A DNA stretch of 64,000 nt from Arthrobacter sp. zg-Y1110 (lineage in GTDB: Bacteria; Actinomycetota; Actinomycetes; Actinomycetales; Micrococcaceae): NCBI RefSeq assembly GCF_025244865.1, contig NZ_CP104272.1:2604001-2668000 (forward strand). Reading direction: 5' to 3'. The notes beneath the pieces were generated by a model, which had not been told where the DNA came from, did no database searches, and saw only the letters and a program-made list of their open reading frames with translations. The position numbers were made by a program, and so were the translations under genes. Shown piece after piece: positions 56,316 through 64,000 of this stretch (position 1 is the first letter of the stretch; each line of letters starts with the position of its first letter).

Positions 56316-56360
56316 GGCGGCGTTCCGGGCAGGGTATGTGTCACTGCCCGGAACGCCGCC
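56316..56360 (-). terminator. Terminator hairpin of the betaine-type transporter operon
   Basis: 17-bp perfect stem GGCGGCGTTCCGGGCAG / CTGCCCGGAACGCCGCC with an 11-nt loop, 25 nt past the stop of the binding-protein gene. No T-run. Confidence 0.8.
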
Positions 56361-56385
56361 CGTGTAACGCGGAGGCGGCCGCAGG

Positions 56386-57339
56386 TCAGGCCAGGCCCTT
56401 TTCCTCCAGCCAGTCCTGGGCGGCATCGGCGGGGTCGAGTTTCTGGTCACCGCTGACCGCCTGGTTCAGGGCAATCAGGTCCTCAGTGGTCAGCTGCGCG
56501 GACACCTCGTTCAGCACGTCCCGGGCCTCGTCACTCACGCGGTCGTCGGCGATCAGCGGGATGACCTGCTGGGCCGGCCAATTCTGCTTCGGGTCTTCCA
56601 GGACCACCAGTCCGTTTTCCTCGATGGCGGGAGTGGTGGTGTAGATATCGGCCACCTGGACGTCGTCGTTCAGCAGGGCATCAACGGTCAAGGGACCGCC
56701 GCTGTCACCGATAGCGGTGAATTTCTTGAACTCGCAGCCGTACTTCTCCTTCAGCCCGGCCAGGCCCTGGGTGCGCTCCGCGAACTCGGCAGGTGCACCG
56801 AGGGTCAGTTCACCGCAGACCTTTGCCAGGTCCTCGATGGACTCCAGCTGGTACTTCTCGGCGGTGGCCGCGGTGACCACCATGGCGTCCTTGTCCTCGG
56901 CGTCCGAAGGTTCCAGGACCACCAGGTTCTCCGGCAGCTTCTCCTCGAGGGAATCCACGATCTCGCCGGCGTCCACCAGGTCCGTTTCCGGGTCGGTGTG
57001 GACCAGCAGGGCTCCGGTGTACTCGGGAATCAGGTCGATCGAGCCGTCTTCCAGGGCCGGGATGTAGACCTCGCGGGATCCGATGCCGAGGCGGGTCTCC
57101 GCCTCGATGCCGGCCGCGTTGAGGGCACCGGCATAGATCTCGGCAATGGTGCTGCTCTCCGGGAAGTCTGCCGAGCCCACCACCAGCGCCTGCTCGGTGC
57201 TGCTGCCGGAAGCTTCCGCCGTGGTTTCGTTCTCCAGCGGATCCCCTCCTCCGCTGCAGCCGGCCAGGGCCAGGGCCATTCCGCCGGCCAGGACGGCCAG
57301 TGCCTTCCGCCGTGCATTGGGGCGCGGGTGCTGCATCAT
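56386..57339 (-). CDS. Glycine betaine/choline-type binding lipoprotein
   Basis: 317 residues. Signal peptide with lipobox LALAGC (Cys28). OpuAC/ProX-like domain: VVGSADFPESSTIAEIYAGA, DLIPEYTGALLVH, DVQVADIYTTTPAIEENGLV, as in OpuCC/EgtUC-type receptors for quaternary amines. Exact ligand (glycine betaine, choline, carnitine or ergothioneine) is not decidable here. Last gene of the leftward ATPase-permease-permease-receptor operon; start overlaps the previous stop by 4 nt. Confidence 0.88.
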   Translation of the reverse strand: MMQHPRPNARRKALAVLAGGMALALAGCSGGGDPLENETTAEASGSSTEQALVVGSADFPESSTIAEIYAGALNAAGIEAETRLGIGSREVYIPALEDGSIDLIPEYTGALLVHTDPETDLVDAGEIVDSLEEKLPENLVVLEPSDAEDKDAMVVTAATAEKYQLESIEDLAKVCGELTLGAPAEFAERTQGLAGLKEKYGCEFKKFTAIGDSGGPLTVDALLNDDVQVADIYTTTPAIEENGLVVLEDPKQNWPAQQVIPLIADDRVSDEARDVLNEVSAQLTTEDLIALNQAVSGDQKLDPADAAQDWLEEKGLA

Positions 57340-58097
57340 TGTTTTCCTCCTTGTGCGCCGACGGCGGGTACTCCGCTGCCGGTCGGTTTACCGGCCGCTT
57401 CGAGGCGGCCGAGTCCTGACGGGATCAGAAAGCGTGATCCCAACGCAATCACGGCGTCCACGGCGAGCGCCAGCAGGGCGATAATGACCGCTCCGCCGAA
57501 GACCCGCCCGTAGTCCCCCAGTGCCAGGCCGTCGATCAGGTAGCGGCCCAGCCCGCCCAGGTTGATCGTAGCCACCACGGCGGCCGTCGCCACCACCTGG
57601 AGGGTGGCACCGCGCAGGCCGCCCAGGATCACCCGCATCCCGTTGGGGACCTCCACCCGGAACAGCACCTGCAGCTCGTTCATGCCCAGGCTGCGGGCGG
57701 CGTCGACGACGGTTCGGTCCACCGAGGCAACTCCGGCGTAGGTGCCGGCCAGCAGGGGCGGGACGGCAAGGAGGACCAGGGACCAGATGGGCGGCATCAG
57801 GCCCAGCCCGGCCAGCAGGACGAACAGGGTGAGCATGCCCAGGGTGGGCAGTGCGCGCAGCAGCCCGGAGACTGCCACAACCGCCACCTGCCCGCGGCCG
57901 GTGTGCCCGATGAGCAGGCCCAGCGGCACCGCGATGAGCGCGGCGATCAGCAGGGCGAGCCCGGTGTACTGCAGGTGTTCCAGGGTCCGCACCGGGATAC
58001 CCGCCGGGCCGGTCCAGTTGGCCGGATCCGTCAGCCATTCGAGGCCCTGCCCGAGGGGGTTGGTGCTGGTGTAGTCGGTGCGCGGAATGCCAACCAT
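57336..58097 (-). CDS. Betaine-type ABC transporter permease
   Basis: 253 residues, about six spans; OpuCB/OpuCD family. TGLALLIAALIAVPLGLLIG, PTLGMLTLFVLLAGLGLMPP, ARSLGMNELQVLFRVEVP (EAA loop), ATINLGGLGRYLIDGL. 2-nt gap from the upstream permease and 4-nt overlap with the receptor gene. Confidence 0.92.
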   Translation of the reverse strand: MVGIPRTDYTSTNPLGQGLEWLTDPANWTGPAGIPVRTLEHLQYTGLALLIAALIAVPLGLLIGHTGRGQVAVVAVSGLLRALPTLGMLTLFVLLAGLGLMPPIWSLVLLAVPPLLAGTYAGVASVDRTVVDAARSLGMNELQVLFRVEVPNGMRVILGGLRGATLQVVATAAVVATINLGGLGRYLIDGLALGDYGRVFGGAVIIALLALAVDAVIALGSRFLIPSGLGRLEAAGKPTGSGVPAVGAQGGKQ

Positions 58098-58099
58098 GC

Positions 58100-58858
58100 C
58101 TACGCCCCCTTCAATGCGACGTCGGGCGCGGCCGCAGCCGGCACCGGCCGGACGGTGGGTGCCGGGCCCCCGCCGTCCGTGCCGCTGTTGCGGTTGGCGC
58201 GGCGTCGCCCGGCCCGGTCGGGTACGCCGGCGCGGGTCCAGGGCGTGAGCAGTCGCAGCGCCAGGACCAGGAGCAGGTCCATCAGGAAGGCCAGGACGAG
58301 GGTGGCGATGATCCCCACCACGATCTCGGTGAGGAAAAAGCGGCGCAGGCCGTCGGTGAAGAAGAACCCGAGGTTTTCGACGCCGATCAGGGCACCCACG
58401 CTGACCATGGAGATGTTGCTGACCGAAACCACGCGCAGCCCGGCGATGAGTACCGGTACGGACAGCGGCAGGTCGACCGAGAGGAACCGGCGCAGCGGCC
58501 GGTAGCCCATGGCCACCGCAGCCTGGCGGACGCCGTCGTCAACGGAGTCGAACGCGTCGATGCCCACCCGCAGCATCAGGGCCACGGTATAGATGGTCAG
58601 GGCCACGATGATGTTGGCGATATCCAGGATGCGGGTGCCCAGGATAGCCGGCAGCGTGACGAACAGGGCCAGCGACGGAATGGTGTACAGCAGCGAGCCC
58701 GTGGACAGGACGAAGCCCCGGATCTTCCGCCGCCCCCGCACCAGCTGTGCGAGGGGAAGGGCTATCAGGACACCGATGACCAGGGGCAGTATCGACTGGT
58801 AGAGGTGCAGCCCGCCGAGCCGAAAGACGTCATCGGTGTGGGCCAGGAACCATTCCAT
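58100..58858 (-). CDS. Betaine-type ABC transporter permease
   Basis: 252 residues, second permease of the pair. HLYQSILPLVIGVLIALPLAQ, PSLALFVTLPAILGTRILDI, QAAVAMGYRPLRRFLSVDLP (EAA loop), VENLGFFFTDGL. Pro/Arg-rich cytosolic tail. It lies between the ATPase (1-nt gap) and the other permease. Confidence 0.92.
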   Translation of the reverse strand: MEWFLAHTDDVFRLGGLHLYQSILPLVIGVLIALPLAQLVRGRRKIRGFVLSTGSLLYTIPSLALFVTLPAILGTRILDIANIIVALTIYTVALMLRVGIDAFDSVDDGVRQAAVAMGYRPLRRFLSVDLPLSVPVLIAGLRVVSVSNISMVSVGALIGVENLGFFFTDGLRRFFLTEIVVGIIATLVLAFLMDLLLVLALRLLTPWTRAGVPDRAGRRRANRNSGTDGGGPAPTVRPVPAAAAPDVALKGA

Positions 58859-58859
58859 G

Positions 58860-60035
58860 TCAGCTCCCGGTCCGTTGCAGGCGGGCGGCCTCGATCAGGG
58901 CCAGGATTTCCGTTGCCTGTACGACGCCGGTTACGCGCCCGTCCGCGTCCACGGCCACGCCCAGCCCGGACGGGGAGGACAGGGCAGCGTCCAGTGCCCG
59001 GCGCAGGCTTGTGCCCGCCGGGTAGAGGGAGCCGCCCGGCACCAGGTCCGCGGTAGTGGTGACCGCGTCGCGGCGTCCCGGCGGCACCCAGCCCAGCGGC
59101 GCGCCATCGGCATCGACGCACAACGCCCAGCCGCCGTCGATCGTTGCGCTCCGGTCCGCCAACCGGTCAGCCGCAATCACCTGCACCGGGTGCAGGGGCA
59201 CGGCGTCTCCGTCCTGGAAGGACAGGTGCCGGAAGCCGCGGTCCCTCCCCACGAACCCCGCCACGAAGTCATCGACCGGTGCCCGGAGGATCTCCTCGGG
59301 GGCTGCGTACTGGGCGAGCCGGCCGCCGGTGGCGAAGACGGCCACCTTGTCCCCCAGGATGGTGGCTTCGTCAATGTCGTGGGTGACAAACACGATGGTC
59401 TTGGACAGTTCCTGCTGCAGCCGCAGCAGCTCATCCTGCAGCTCGGCCCGGACCACCGGGTCCACGGCACTGAAGGGTTCATCCATCAACAGCACCGGCG
59501 GATCCGCAGCCAGGGCACGGGCAACCCCCACACGCTGCTGCTGGCCGCCGGAAAGCTGGGCGGGATACCGGCTGCCGAGGCTGGACGCCAGCCCGACGAC
59601 GTCGAGCAGTTCCGCGGCACGGCGGCGGGCATCCCGCCGCGGAGAGCCGTTGAGCCGCGGCACCGTGGCGACGTTGTCCAGCACGGTCCGGTGCGGCAGC
59701 AGGCCGGAGGACTGCATGACGTACCCCATGGAACGCCGCAGCTGCGCGGCCTTGACTGTGGCGATGTCCTGGCCGTCGACTTCGATGGTGCCCGACGTCG
59801 GCTCCACCATCCGGTTGATCATGCGCAGGGAGGTGGTTTTCCCGCATCCGGACGGGCCGACGAAGACCGTGATGGAACCGCGCTCAATGTCCAGGTCCAG
59901 GTTCCGGACCGCCGGCGCAGCATCACCGTAGGTCTTGGTCACCGCACGGAACCGGATCATCGGCTGTCCGGCAGCGACGGATCGCGTGCCGGGTTCGGGT
60001 CCTTGGCCGGTAGCGGGTTCTCGCGGCTCAGTCAT
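58860..60035 (-). CDS. Betaine-type ABC transporter ATPase with CBS region
   Basis: 391 residues, ProV/OpuCA-like. Walker A GPSGCGKTTS at about 57-66, signature [15 protein letters not shown], Walker B VLLMDEPFSAVDP, H-loop FVTHDIDEA. After about 270 a CBS-type regulatory region follows (GWALCVDADGAPLGWVPPG; GLGVAVDADGRVTGVVQA), linked in relatives to control by ionic strength or c-di-AMP. ATG 60035 (MTEPREP) is preferred with GGAAGG 9 nt upstream; the frame reaches 60110. Confidence 0.92.
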   Translation of the reverse strand: MTEPREPATGQGPEPGTRSVAAGQPMIRFRAVTKTYGDAAPAVRNLDLDIERGSITVFVGPSGCGKTTSLRMINRMVEPTSGTIEVDGQDIATVKAAQLRRSMGYVMQSSGLLPHRTVLDNVATVPRLNGSPRRDARRRAAELLDVVGLASSLGSRYPAQLSGGQQQRVGVARALAADPPVLLMDEPFSAVDPVVRAELQDELLRLQQELSKTIVFVTHDIDEATILGDKVAVFATGGRLAQYAAPEEILRAPVDDFVAGFVGRDRGFRHLSFQDGDAVPLHPVQVIAADRLADRSATIDGGWALCVDADGAPLGWVPPGRRDAVTTTADLVPGGSLYPAGTSLRRALDAALSSPSGLGVAVDADGRVTGVVQATEILALIEAARLQRTGS

Positions 60036-60131
60036 GGTGCATGCCTTCCGTGGGGATTCCGGTGTGCAGGGGCAGCTCGCGACGTGCCGTGAAGCATCAC
60101 GGTATTTCACACGTGCGGGGGTAGTCCAGCG

Positions 60132-60569
60132 TCAAAGAGGTCCGGTGTCCAGCAGGCGCAGTCCCGCGTCCACCAATTCGGTCCGGTCCAGGGCCGGGAC
60201 CTCGGCCATCGGTATCCAGGCGGCCTGGTCCGTACTGCCGCTTTGTTCGTGGCGCAGGGAGCCGCCGGTGAGCGTGGCCCGGTAAATGATCCGCAGGGCG
60301 TGCAGCATGCGCGGTTCGCCGCGCATGCGCTTTTCCGCAGGAATGAAGATGCTGTCTACGCCCAGCAGCCCTTCGAGCTGCGCGTCGTAGCCGGTTTCCT
60401 CCCGGACCTCCCGTACGGCCGCGGCCGGGGCGTCCTCGCCCAGTTCCAATCCGCCGCCCGGAAGGGTCCAGCGCTGGTTGCCGTGCTGGTTCCAGTGCGC
60501 CAGGAGCAGCTTCCCGTCTCGGACGATCACCGCGTACGCCCCGACGCGGACGTCAAAGTCAGCGGACAT
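60132..60569 (-). CDS. Nudix hydrolase
   Basis: 145 residues. The Nudix box GGGLELGEDAPAAAVREVRE continuing ETGYD fits GX5EX7REUXEEXGU at about 38-60. Cleaves a nucleoside-diphosphate-linked compound; substrate unknown. Overlaps the sugar-kinase stop by 11 nt, suggesting coupling. Confidence 0.9.
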   Translation of the reverse strand: MSADFDVRVGAYAVIVRDGKLLLAHWNQHGNQRWTLPGGGLELGEDAPAAAVREVREETGYDAQLEGLLGVDSIFIPAEKRMRGEPRMLHALRIIYRATLTGGSLRHEQSGSTDQAAWIPMAEVPALDRTELVDAGLRLLDTGPL

Positions 60570-61479
60570 TGCCGGCGCCCAGCAGGTAAGCCACCCCGAA
60601 GACGGGATCGGTGGCGAGGAAGCGGATGTCCGTCAGTCCCGCTGCGGACAGTCGGCTGCGCAGCAGTTCCTGCAGCAGCGGCTGGTGCATGCCCAGCCCG
60701 CCGCCGATCACCACGGGGCCGCCGATGCGCAGCAGGCCGGCCACGTCGAGGATGAGCCCGGCCAGGTGTTCCGCGGACTCGTTGACGATGTCGCTGGCCG
60801 GCTGGTTTCCTTCCAGCGCTGCCTGGAAAACCAGTCCCGCCTTCCCGGCCCAGTAGCGGCGGTCGGTGGCGCCGTGGAACAGGCCGATCAGCGCGTCGGG
60901 GTCCTCGACGCCGCATGCCTTCAGCAGGGCAAGGCTGAGGGAATCCGGCGCGAGTTCCAGGTTGCTGCGGCGGAGCGTGTGGCGGGCGGCTTCGCGGCCG
61001 ATCCAGTAGCCGCTGCCCTCGTCGCCGAGGAGATAGCCCCAGCCTCCCGAGCGGGCCTGCCGCCCGGAGCCGTTGATGCCCCAGGCCACGGAGCCGGTGC
61101 CGGCAATGACGGCAATGCCCTCCGAGGCTTGCCCTGCCGCAAGGATCAGCCGCGTGTCATGGATGACTTCCACGACGGCGCCGGGGACGTGCTCGGCGAT
61201 GAGTGCGCGCAGGGCGGCTTCATCCTGTGCCGTGTCCACTCCCCCGGACCCGGCAATGACCCGGCCGACGCCGTCGGTGCCCAGGGCGGCGAAAACTTCC
61301 GCAAGGCACTCCCGCGCCGTCTGCACCGGGACGTTCTGCACGTTGGCGCTGCCGGCAACGGTCTCGGCGTTGACGATGCCGCCGTGCAGGCGGATGCCGT
61401 GGGTCTTGGTACCGCCGATGTCGAGGCCGATGGTGTCGGGGCCGACGTCGTTGGTGGCCGGAGGAGGGAATGCTTGCAT
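60559..61479 (-). CDS. BadF/BadG/N-acetylglucosamine-kinase-like ATPase
   Basis: 306 residues, actin-like ATPase fold. Phosphate 1 loop GLDIGGTKTHGIRL at about 18-31, AGSGGVDTAQD, AVIAGTGSVAWGI, GWGYLLGDEGSGYWIG (family mark), IGGGLGMHQPL. Most like N-acetylglucosamine or related amino-sugar kinases, consistent with cell-wall sugar recycling. Nudix gene overlaps downstream. Confidence 0.88.
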   Translation of the reverse strand: MQAFPPPATNDVGPDTIGLDIGGTKTHGIRLHGGIVNAETVAGSANVQNVPVQTARECLAEVFAALGTDGVGRVIAGSGGVDTAQDEAALRALIAEHVPGAVVEVIHDTRLILAAGQASEGIAVIAGTGSVAWGINGSGRQARSGGWGYLLGDEGSGYWIGREAARHTLRRSNLELAPDSLSLALLKACGVEDPDALIGLFHGATDRRYWAGKAGLVFQAALEGNQPASDIVNESAEHLAGLILDVAGLLRIGGPVVIGGGLGMHQPLLQELLRSRLSAAGLTDIRFLATDPVFGVAYLLGAGNVR

Positions 61480-61515
61480 TCGTCCACCCTACTTTCCCGC
61501 GGCCGCCGGACGAAC

Positions 61516-62763
61516 CTAGCCGGCGGCGTTCCGGCGCCGGTTCCGCCGCAGGCTCAGGACGGCCAGGGTCAGGCAGGCGGCCGTGATCAGTCCCGAGAAC
61601 CAGGCCACGGAGACGTCCAGCCCCCAGATCCCGCCAGCCACCCCGAGCCCCAGCACCGGGATGGCGCTGCCGAGGTAAGTGATGACATACACCGTGCTGA
61701 TGATCCGGGCGTGTTCAGCGGCCTCAACGGCTGCGGCTACCTCGTTGAACACCACGCGGAACGCCATGCCCTGCCCGAATCCGGCCATCAGGCAGGCAAC
61801 GGTCAGGAGCACCAGGCTTCCGGTGGCGCCGGCCACCGGAATCAACGCGATGCCGGTGCCCATGGCCGTGAGGCCCACGGGTGCCGTGTACCGTCCGCGG
61901 ATGCCGGTGAGCTGGCTGACCGCAGACGCTCCGAGAGCAAGTGCGGCCAGCAGTCCGATGGCGGGCCGCCATGTGGTGCCCGCGATGGACGAAAAGTAGG
62001 TGGGCGCAAGGGACAGGCAGAACCCGAAGGCGGCGAAGCTGAGGAACCCGGTGGTGGAGGCAATCCAGAACTGGGTACGCGCACGGTGGGAGACTGCGGG
62101 CTTGCGGGGGCGCAGCATGGCCAGCGGCCGGCCTTCGGCCAGGGAAATGGCCGGGCGGGCCTTCAGCATGCAGAGCGGGATCAAAAGCGCCGTCAAGACC
62201 GCCGAGTGGATCAGGAAGGGCGTCATGGTGGGTGCTGGCAGCAGGGACAGGAGCCCGCCGATGACCGGACCGGCCGCCACGCCGCCCGCCGAAACCAGCA
62301 GGGTAAAACGGGTGGCCCATTCCGGTCGATGCGGCAGCAGTTCCCGCAGCGCAGCCGAGCTGGCACCGGTGGCCAGGGCAACCGAGGCGCCTTGGAGGGC
62401 CCGTCCGAGCATCAGGGTCCCGACTCCGGTGGCGGTGCCGAAAATCAATCCGCCGGCCAGGGAAACCACGCCGGCCAGCACCAGTGCGGCGCGGCGGCCG
62501 ATGTAGTCGGACCAATGGCCCACCAGCAGCAGGCCTGCAACCAGGACCAGGACGTAGGAGGTGAACGCCAGCGCTACGCCGAAGTAGGACAGGCCGAGGG
62601 ACTGGCCCAGCAGCGGATACAGCGGGGTCGCGAGGTTGGCGCCGATCAACAGCGTGCTCATTACGGCCAGCGTCAGGAGCAGCCGGGGCCGGATGGCCGC
62701 GTCCCACTCCTTCCGCCTGGTGCGGGCGGCGGGCTGCATGCGCAGCTCACTGAGCACTGTCAC
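61516..62763 (-). CDS. MFS transporter
   Basis: 415 residues, about twelve spans; major facilitator type with the loop 2-3 motif VGHWSDYIGRRAALVLAG (G-x3-D-x2-GRR). Probably an exporter of drugs or metabolites. Divergent from an Lrp regulator 133 nt away, which may control it, though their linkage is not proven. Confidence 0.88.
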   Translation of the reverse strand: MTVLSELRMQPAARTRRKEWDAAIRPRLLLTLAVMSTLLIGANLATPLYPLLGQSLGLSYFGVALAFTSYVLVLVAGLLLVGHWSDYIGRRAALVLAGVVSLAGGLIFGTATGVGTLMLGRALQGASVALATGASSAALRELLPHRPEWATRFTLLVSAGGVAAGPVIGGLLSLLPAPTMTPFLIHSAVLTALLIPLCMLKARPAISLAEGRPLAMLRPRKPAVSHRARTQFWIASTTGFLSFAAFGFCLSLAPTYFSSIAGTTWRPAIGLLAALALGASAVSQLTGIRGRYTAPVGLTAMGTGIALIPVAGATGSLVLLTVACLMAGFGQGMAFRVVFNEVAAAVEAAEHARIISTVYVITYLGSAIPVLGLGVAGGIWGLDVSVAWFSGLITAACLTLAVLSLRRNRRRNAAG

Positions 62764-62896
62764 GGGGCACTTCCATCCTATTTGTAGCTAATGCCTCTAT
62801 AGGATGATGTGTCACGGAGCAGGGCAGACACATTAGAGTGTTCTTTTGATCGAATCGCTCAATATCGTTACGAGCAAATGACAGGAGATGCGCTAG

Positions 62897-63373
62897 ATGG
62901 CCAATCTGGACCCGCTGGACCGCCGGCTGCTGCTGGAACTGGTGCGGGATCCCCGGGCGCAGATCAGCGAACTGAGCGAGCGGCTCGGTGTTGCCCGCAA
63001 CACCGCCCAGGCCCACGTCCGGCACCTGCTGCGGGCCGGGGTCATCCGCCGGTCCGGGCGCGACGTCGATCTGACGCAGCTGGGCTATGACGTTCAGGCA
63101 TTCGTCACCATCGAAGTTAACCACCGTGAACTCGACGGCGTCATCTCCGGGCTTCGCACCCTCCCCCAGGTGCTGGAAGTGCACGAGATCTCCGGCCGCG
63201 GCGACGTGTGGTGCCGCCTGACCGCCACGGATACCCAGCAGCTGCAGCAGGCCCTGCGCTCCGTCCTTCGGATCAAGGGCGTGATCCGTACGGAAACGGT
63301 CCTGGCCCTGCACGAGCACATCCCGTACCGCACCGAACCACTGCTGGAAAAACTGGTCCCGCCGGCTCCCTGA
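62897..63373 (+). CDS. Lrp/AsnC family regulator
   Basis: 158 residues. N-terminal winged helix ISELSERLGVARNTAQAHVR at about 23-42, then the RAM/AsnC_trans_reg domain (VLEVHEISGRGDVWCRLTAT). ATG 62897 has AGGAGA 9 nt upstream. Divergent from an MFS gene, a frequent regulator-exporter layout. Confidence 0.9.
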   Translation: MANLDPLDRRLLLELVRDPRAQISELSERLGVARNTAQAHVRHLLRAGVIRRSGRDVDLTQLGYDVQAFVTIEVNHRELDGVISGLRTLPQVLEVHEISGRGDVWCRLTATDTQQLQQALRSVLRIKGVIRTETVLALHEHIPYRTEPLLEKLVPPAP

Positions 63374-63391
63374 GTCCGCCGGCCGCCGATC

Positions 63392-64000
63392 CTATCGATC
63401 AGCGGCACGAAGCAGTCGCTGCGCCGCTGCAAGCCGGATCCCGGCATTCTGCGTCCGGCTTCTGCCGTTCGCGGCGCGGGCACCGGACACCAGGGTCAGC
63501 ACGACGCCGGCCGCCCTGGCGTTCAGCGCGGCCGGGTCCGCGGCATCCTCGAAGACCCGGCGGAAATCCGCCAGTGCCTGCCCCAGCTGCGGCCGGGATG
63601 GATTGGCTGCCGCAAGGACGGCCAGGTGCCCCAGCAGGCAGGCCAGGTCGTCAACCCGGCGGCCCGGGCCGAGACCGTCAATGTCGAGCAGCCCGGTGAC
63701 CCTGCCGCCGCTGAGCAGCAGGTTTCCTTCATGGAAGTCGCCGTGGACCGGCACCAGGGGGCCGGCCGGCGCCGATTCCACCACGTCCCGGATACCACCC
63801 GCCAGGTCGAAGATGCTGTCCCGTTCCCGGGGAAGGGCGGCCGCGGCAGCTCCGGCATAATCTACGGCCCGATCGGCCCAGGACCGGCGCAGCGGCAGGT
63901 CCAGTGCACCGGACGGCAATGCCTCCAGCAGGTCCAGAAGGACTTCGGGCCGCACGGCTGCGGCGTCCTCAACCAGCAGCCGGAAGAGGGACGTGCCGGG
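63392..64000 (-). CDS. Aminoglycoside phosphotransferase-fold kinase, 5' part outside window
   Basis: Partial: the C-terminal ~202 residues; the gene runs off the right edge (frame open to 64000 with GTSLFRLLVEDAAAVRPEV). Brenner motif LVPVHGDFHEGNLLLSGG with the catalytic Asp, and metal-binding LLDIDGLGPG follow the APH/choline kinase fold. Substrate unknown; not evidence of antibiotic resistance by itself. A GTG at 63955 is an internal codon, not the start. Confidence 0.88.
   Translation of the reverse strand, partial: PGTSLFRLLVEDAAAVRPEVLLDLLEALPSGALDLPLRRSWADRAVDYAGAAAAALPRERDSIFDLAGGIRDVVESAPAGPLVPVHGDFHEGNLLLSGGRVTGLLDIDGLGPGRRVDDLACLLGHLAVLAAANPSRPQLGQALADFRRVFEDAADPAALNARAAGVVLTLVSGARAANGRSRTQNAGIRLAAAQRLLRAADR

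Noticed and set aside
59056..59931. Long plus-strand frame opposite the betaine-type ATPase gene
   Set aside because: It is the antisense shadow of a clear ABC ATPase; composition is Ser/Arg-rich and without family motifs. The same holds for other long antisense frames such as those at 5684-7150, 9338-10771 and 60478-62787.
63392..64000. Antibiotic resistance call for the partial APH-fold gene
   Set aside because: The Brenner motif shows only the kinase fold; many such proteins in Actinobacteria phosphorylate small metabolites.

Overview
The window looks like chromosomal DNA of a high-GC actinobacterium, most likely Micrococcaceae (Arthrobacter or a close relative). The reasons are the strong G/C third-position bias, the succinylase lysine pathway genes dapC/dapD/dapE, DUF3107 and DUF3117 proteins, a GluABCD-type glutamate transporter, and gene blocks that match the order known from Mycobacterium tuberculosis (dapD-dapE, LOG protein, DivIVA-like protein, tag, DUF3117, O-methyltransferase, sigE, rseA, tatB, mrp, DUF1003, MgtE_N/CBS; and xseA-xseB, ispH, ychF). 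This is inferred from gene content; no search was run. I see no tRNA, rRNA, CRISPR array, prophage or transposase gene.

Layout. 1-3.3 kb: haem synthesis (hemE partial, hemA) and a MoeZ-type E1/rhodanese protein. 3.4-11 kb: TetR regulator, DUF3107, small membrane protein, ferritin-like protein, DEAD-box helicase, a solitary DNA methyltransferase, PHP-domain phosphatase and aminopeptidase P. 11-19.4 kb: a repeat-rich convergent gap, a stress protein with a Pro/Gln repeat tail, the MgtE_N/CBS-DUF1003-Mrp operon, tatB, the rseA-sigE envelope-stress pair, an O-methyltransferase and methionine aminopeptidase. 19.4-24.3 kb: leucyl aminopeptidase with DUF3117, a GT-C type membrane protein, tag, a DivIVA-like protein and a LOG-family protein. 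24.4-28 kb: glutamate ABC transporter. 28-35.6 kb: dapE/dapD, a lysozyme-like-fold exported protein, galE, gltA, dapC, fdxA and a small SH3-like protein. 35.7-43.8 kb: typA and an oligopeptide ABC transporter. 55-61.5 kb: alanine-type aminotransferase, a glycine-betaine/choline-type ABC transporter, a Nudix hydrolase and a BadF/BadG-type sugar kinase. 61.5-64 kb: MFS exporter, Lrp regulator and a partial aminoglycoside-phosphotransferase-fold kinase.

The segment 44-50 kb, between the peptide-transporter operon and ychF, is the accessory part. It holds single genes of mixed type (NAD-binding protein, GNAT, an Imm-5-like immunity protein, a VOC protein, a possible Imm52-like protein) and a TetR/membrane-protein pair with a clear two-site operator. 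Its most unusual feature is that the last codons of ychF, with stop codon and downstream terminator hairpin, occur three times. The intact gene at 50064 ends in a synonymous, A/T-rich recoded tail. Two further copies of the tail, identical to each other over 27 bp, lie at 49017 and 48227, and each interval between copies holds one cargo gene. This is what repeated insertion into the 3' end of ychF with restoration of the reading frame would leave. No integrase is present in or next to the copies.

Other points: many genes have a TANNNT -10 hexamer only 6-9 nt before the start codon, which predicts leaderless mRNAs; both the glutamate and peptide transporter operons have a stable hairpin just after the binding-protein gene; and several convergent gaps hold short repeats or palindromes (11.1 kb, 19.35 kb, 54.9-55.06 kb).
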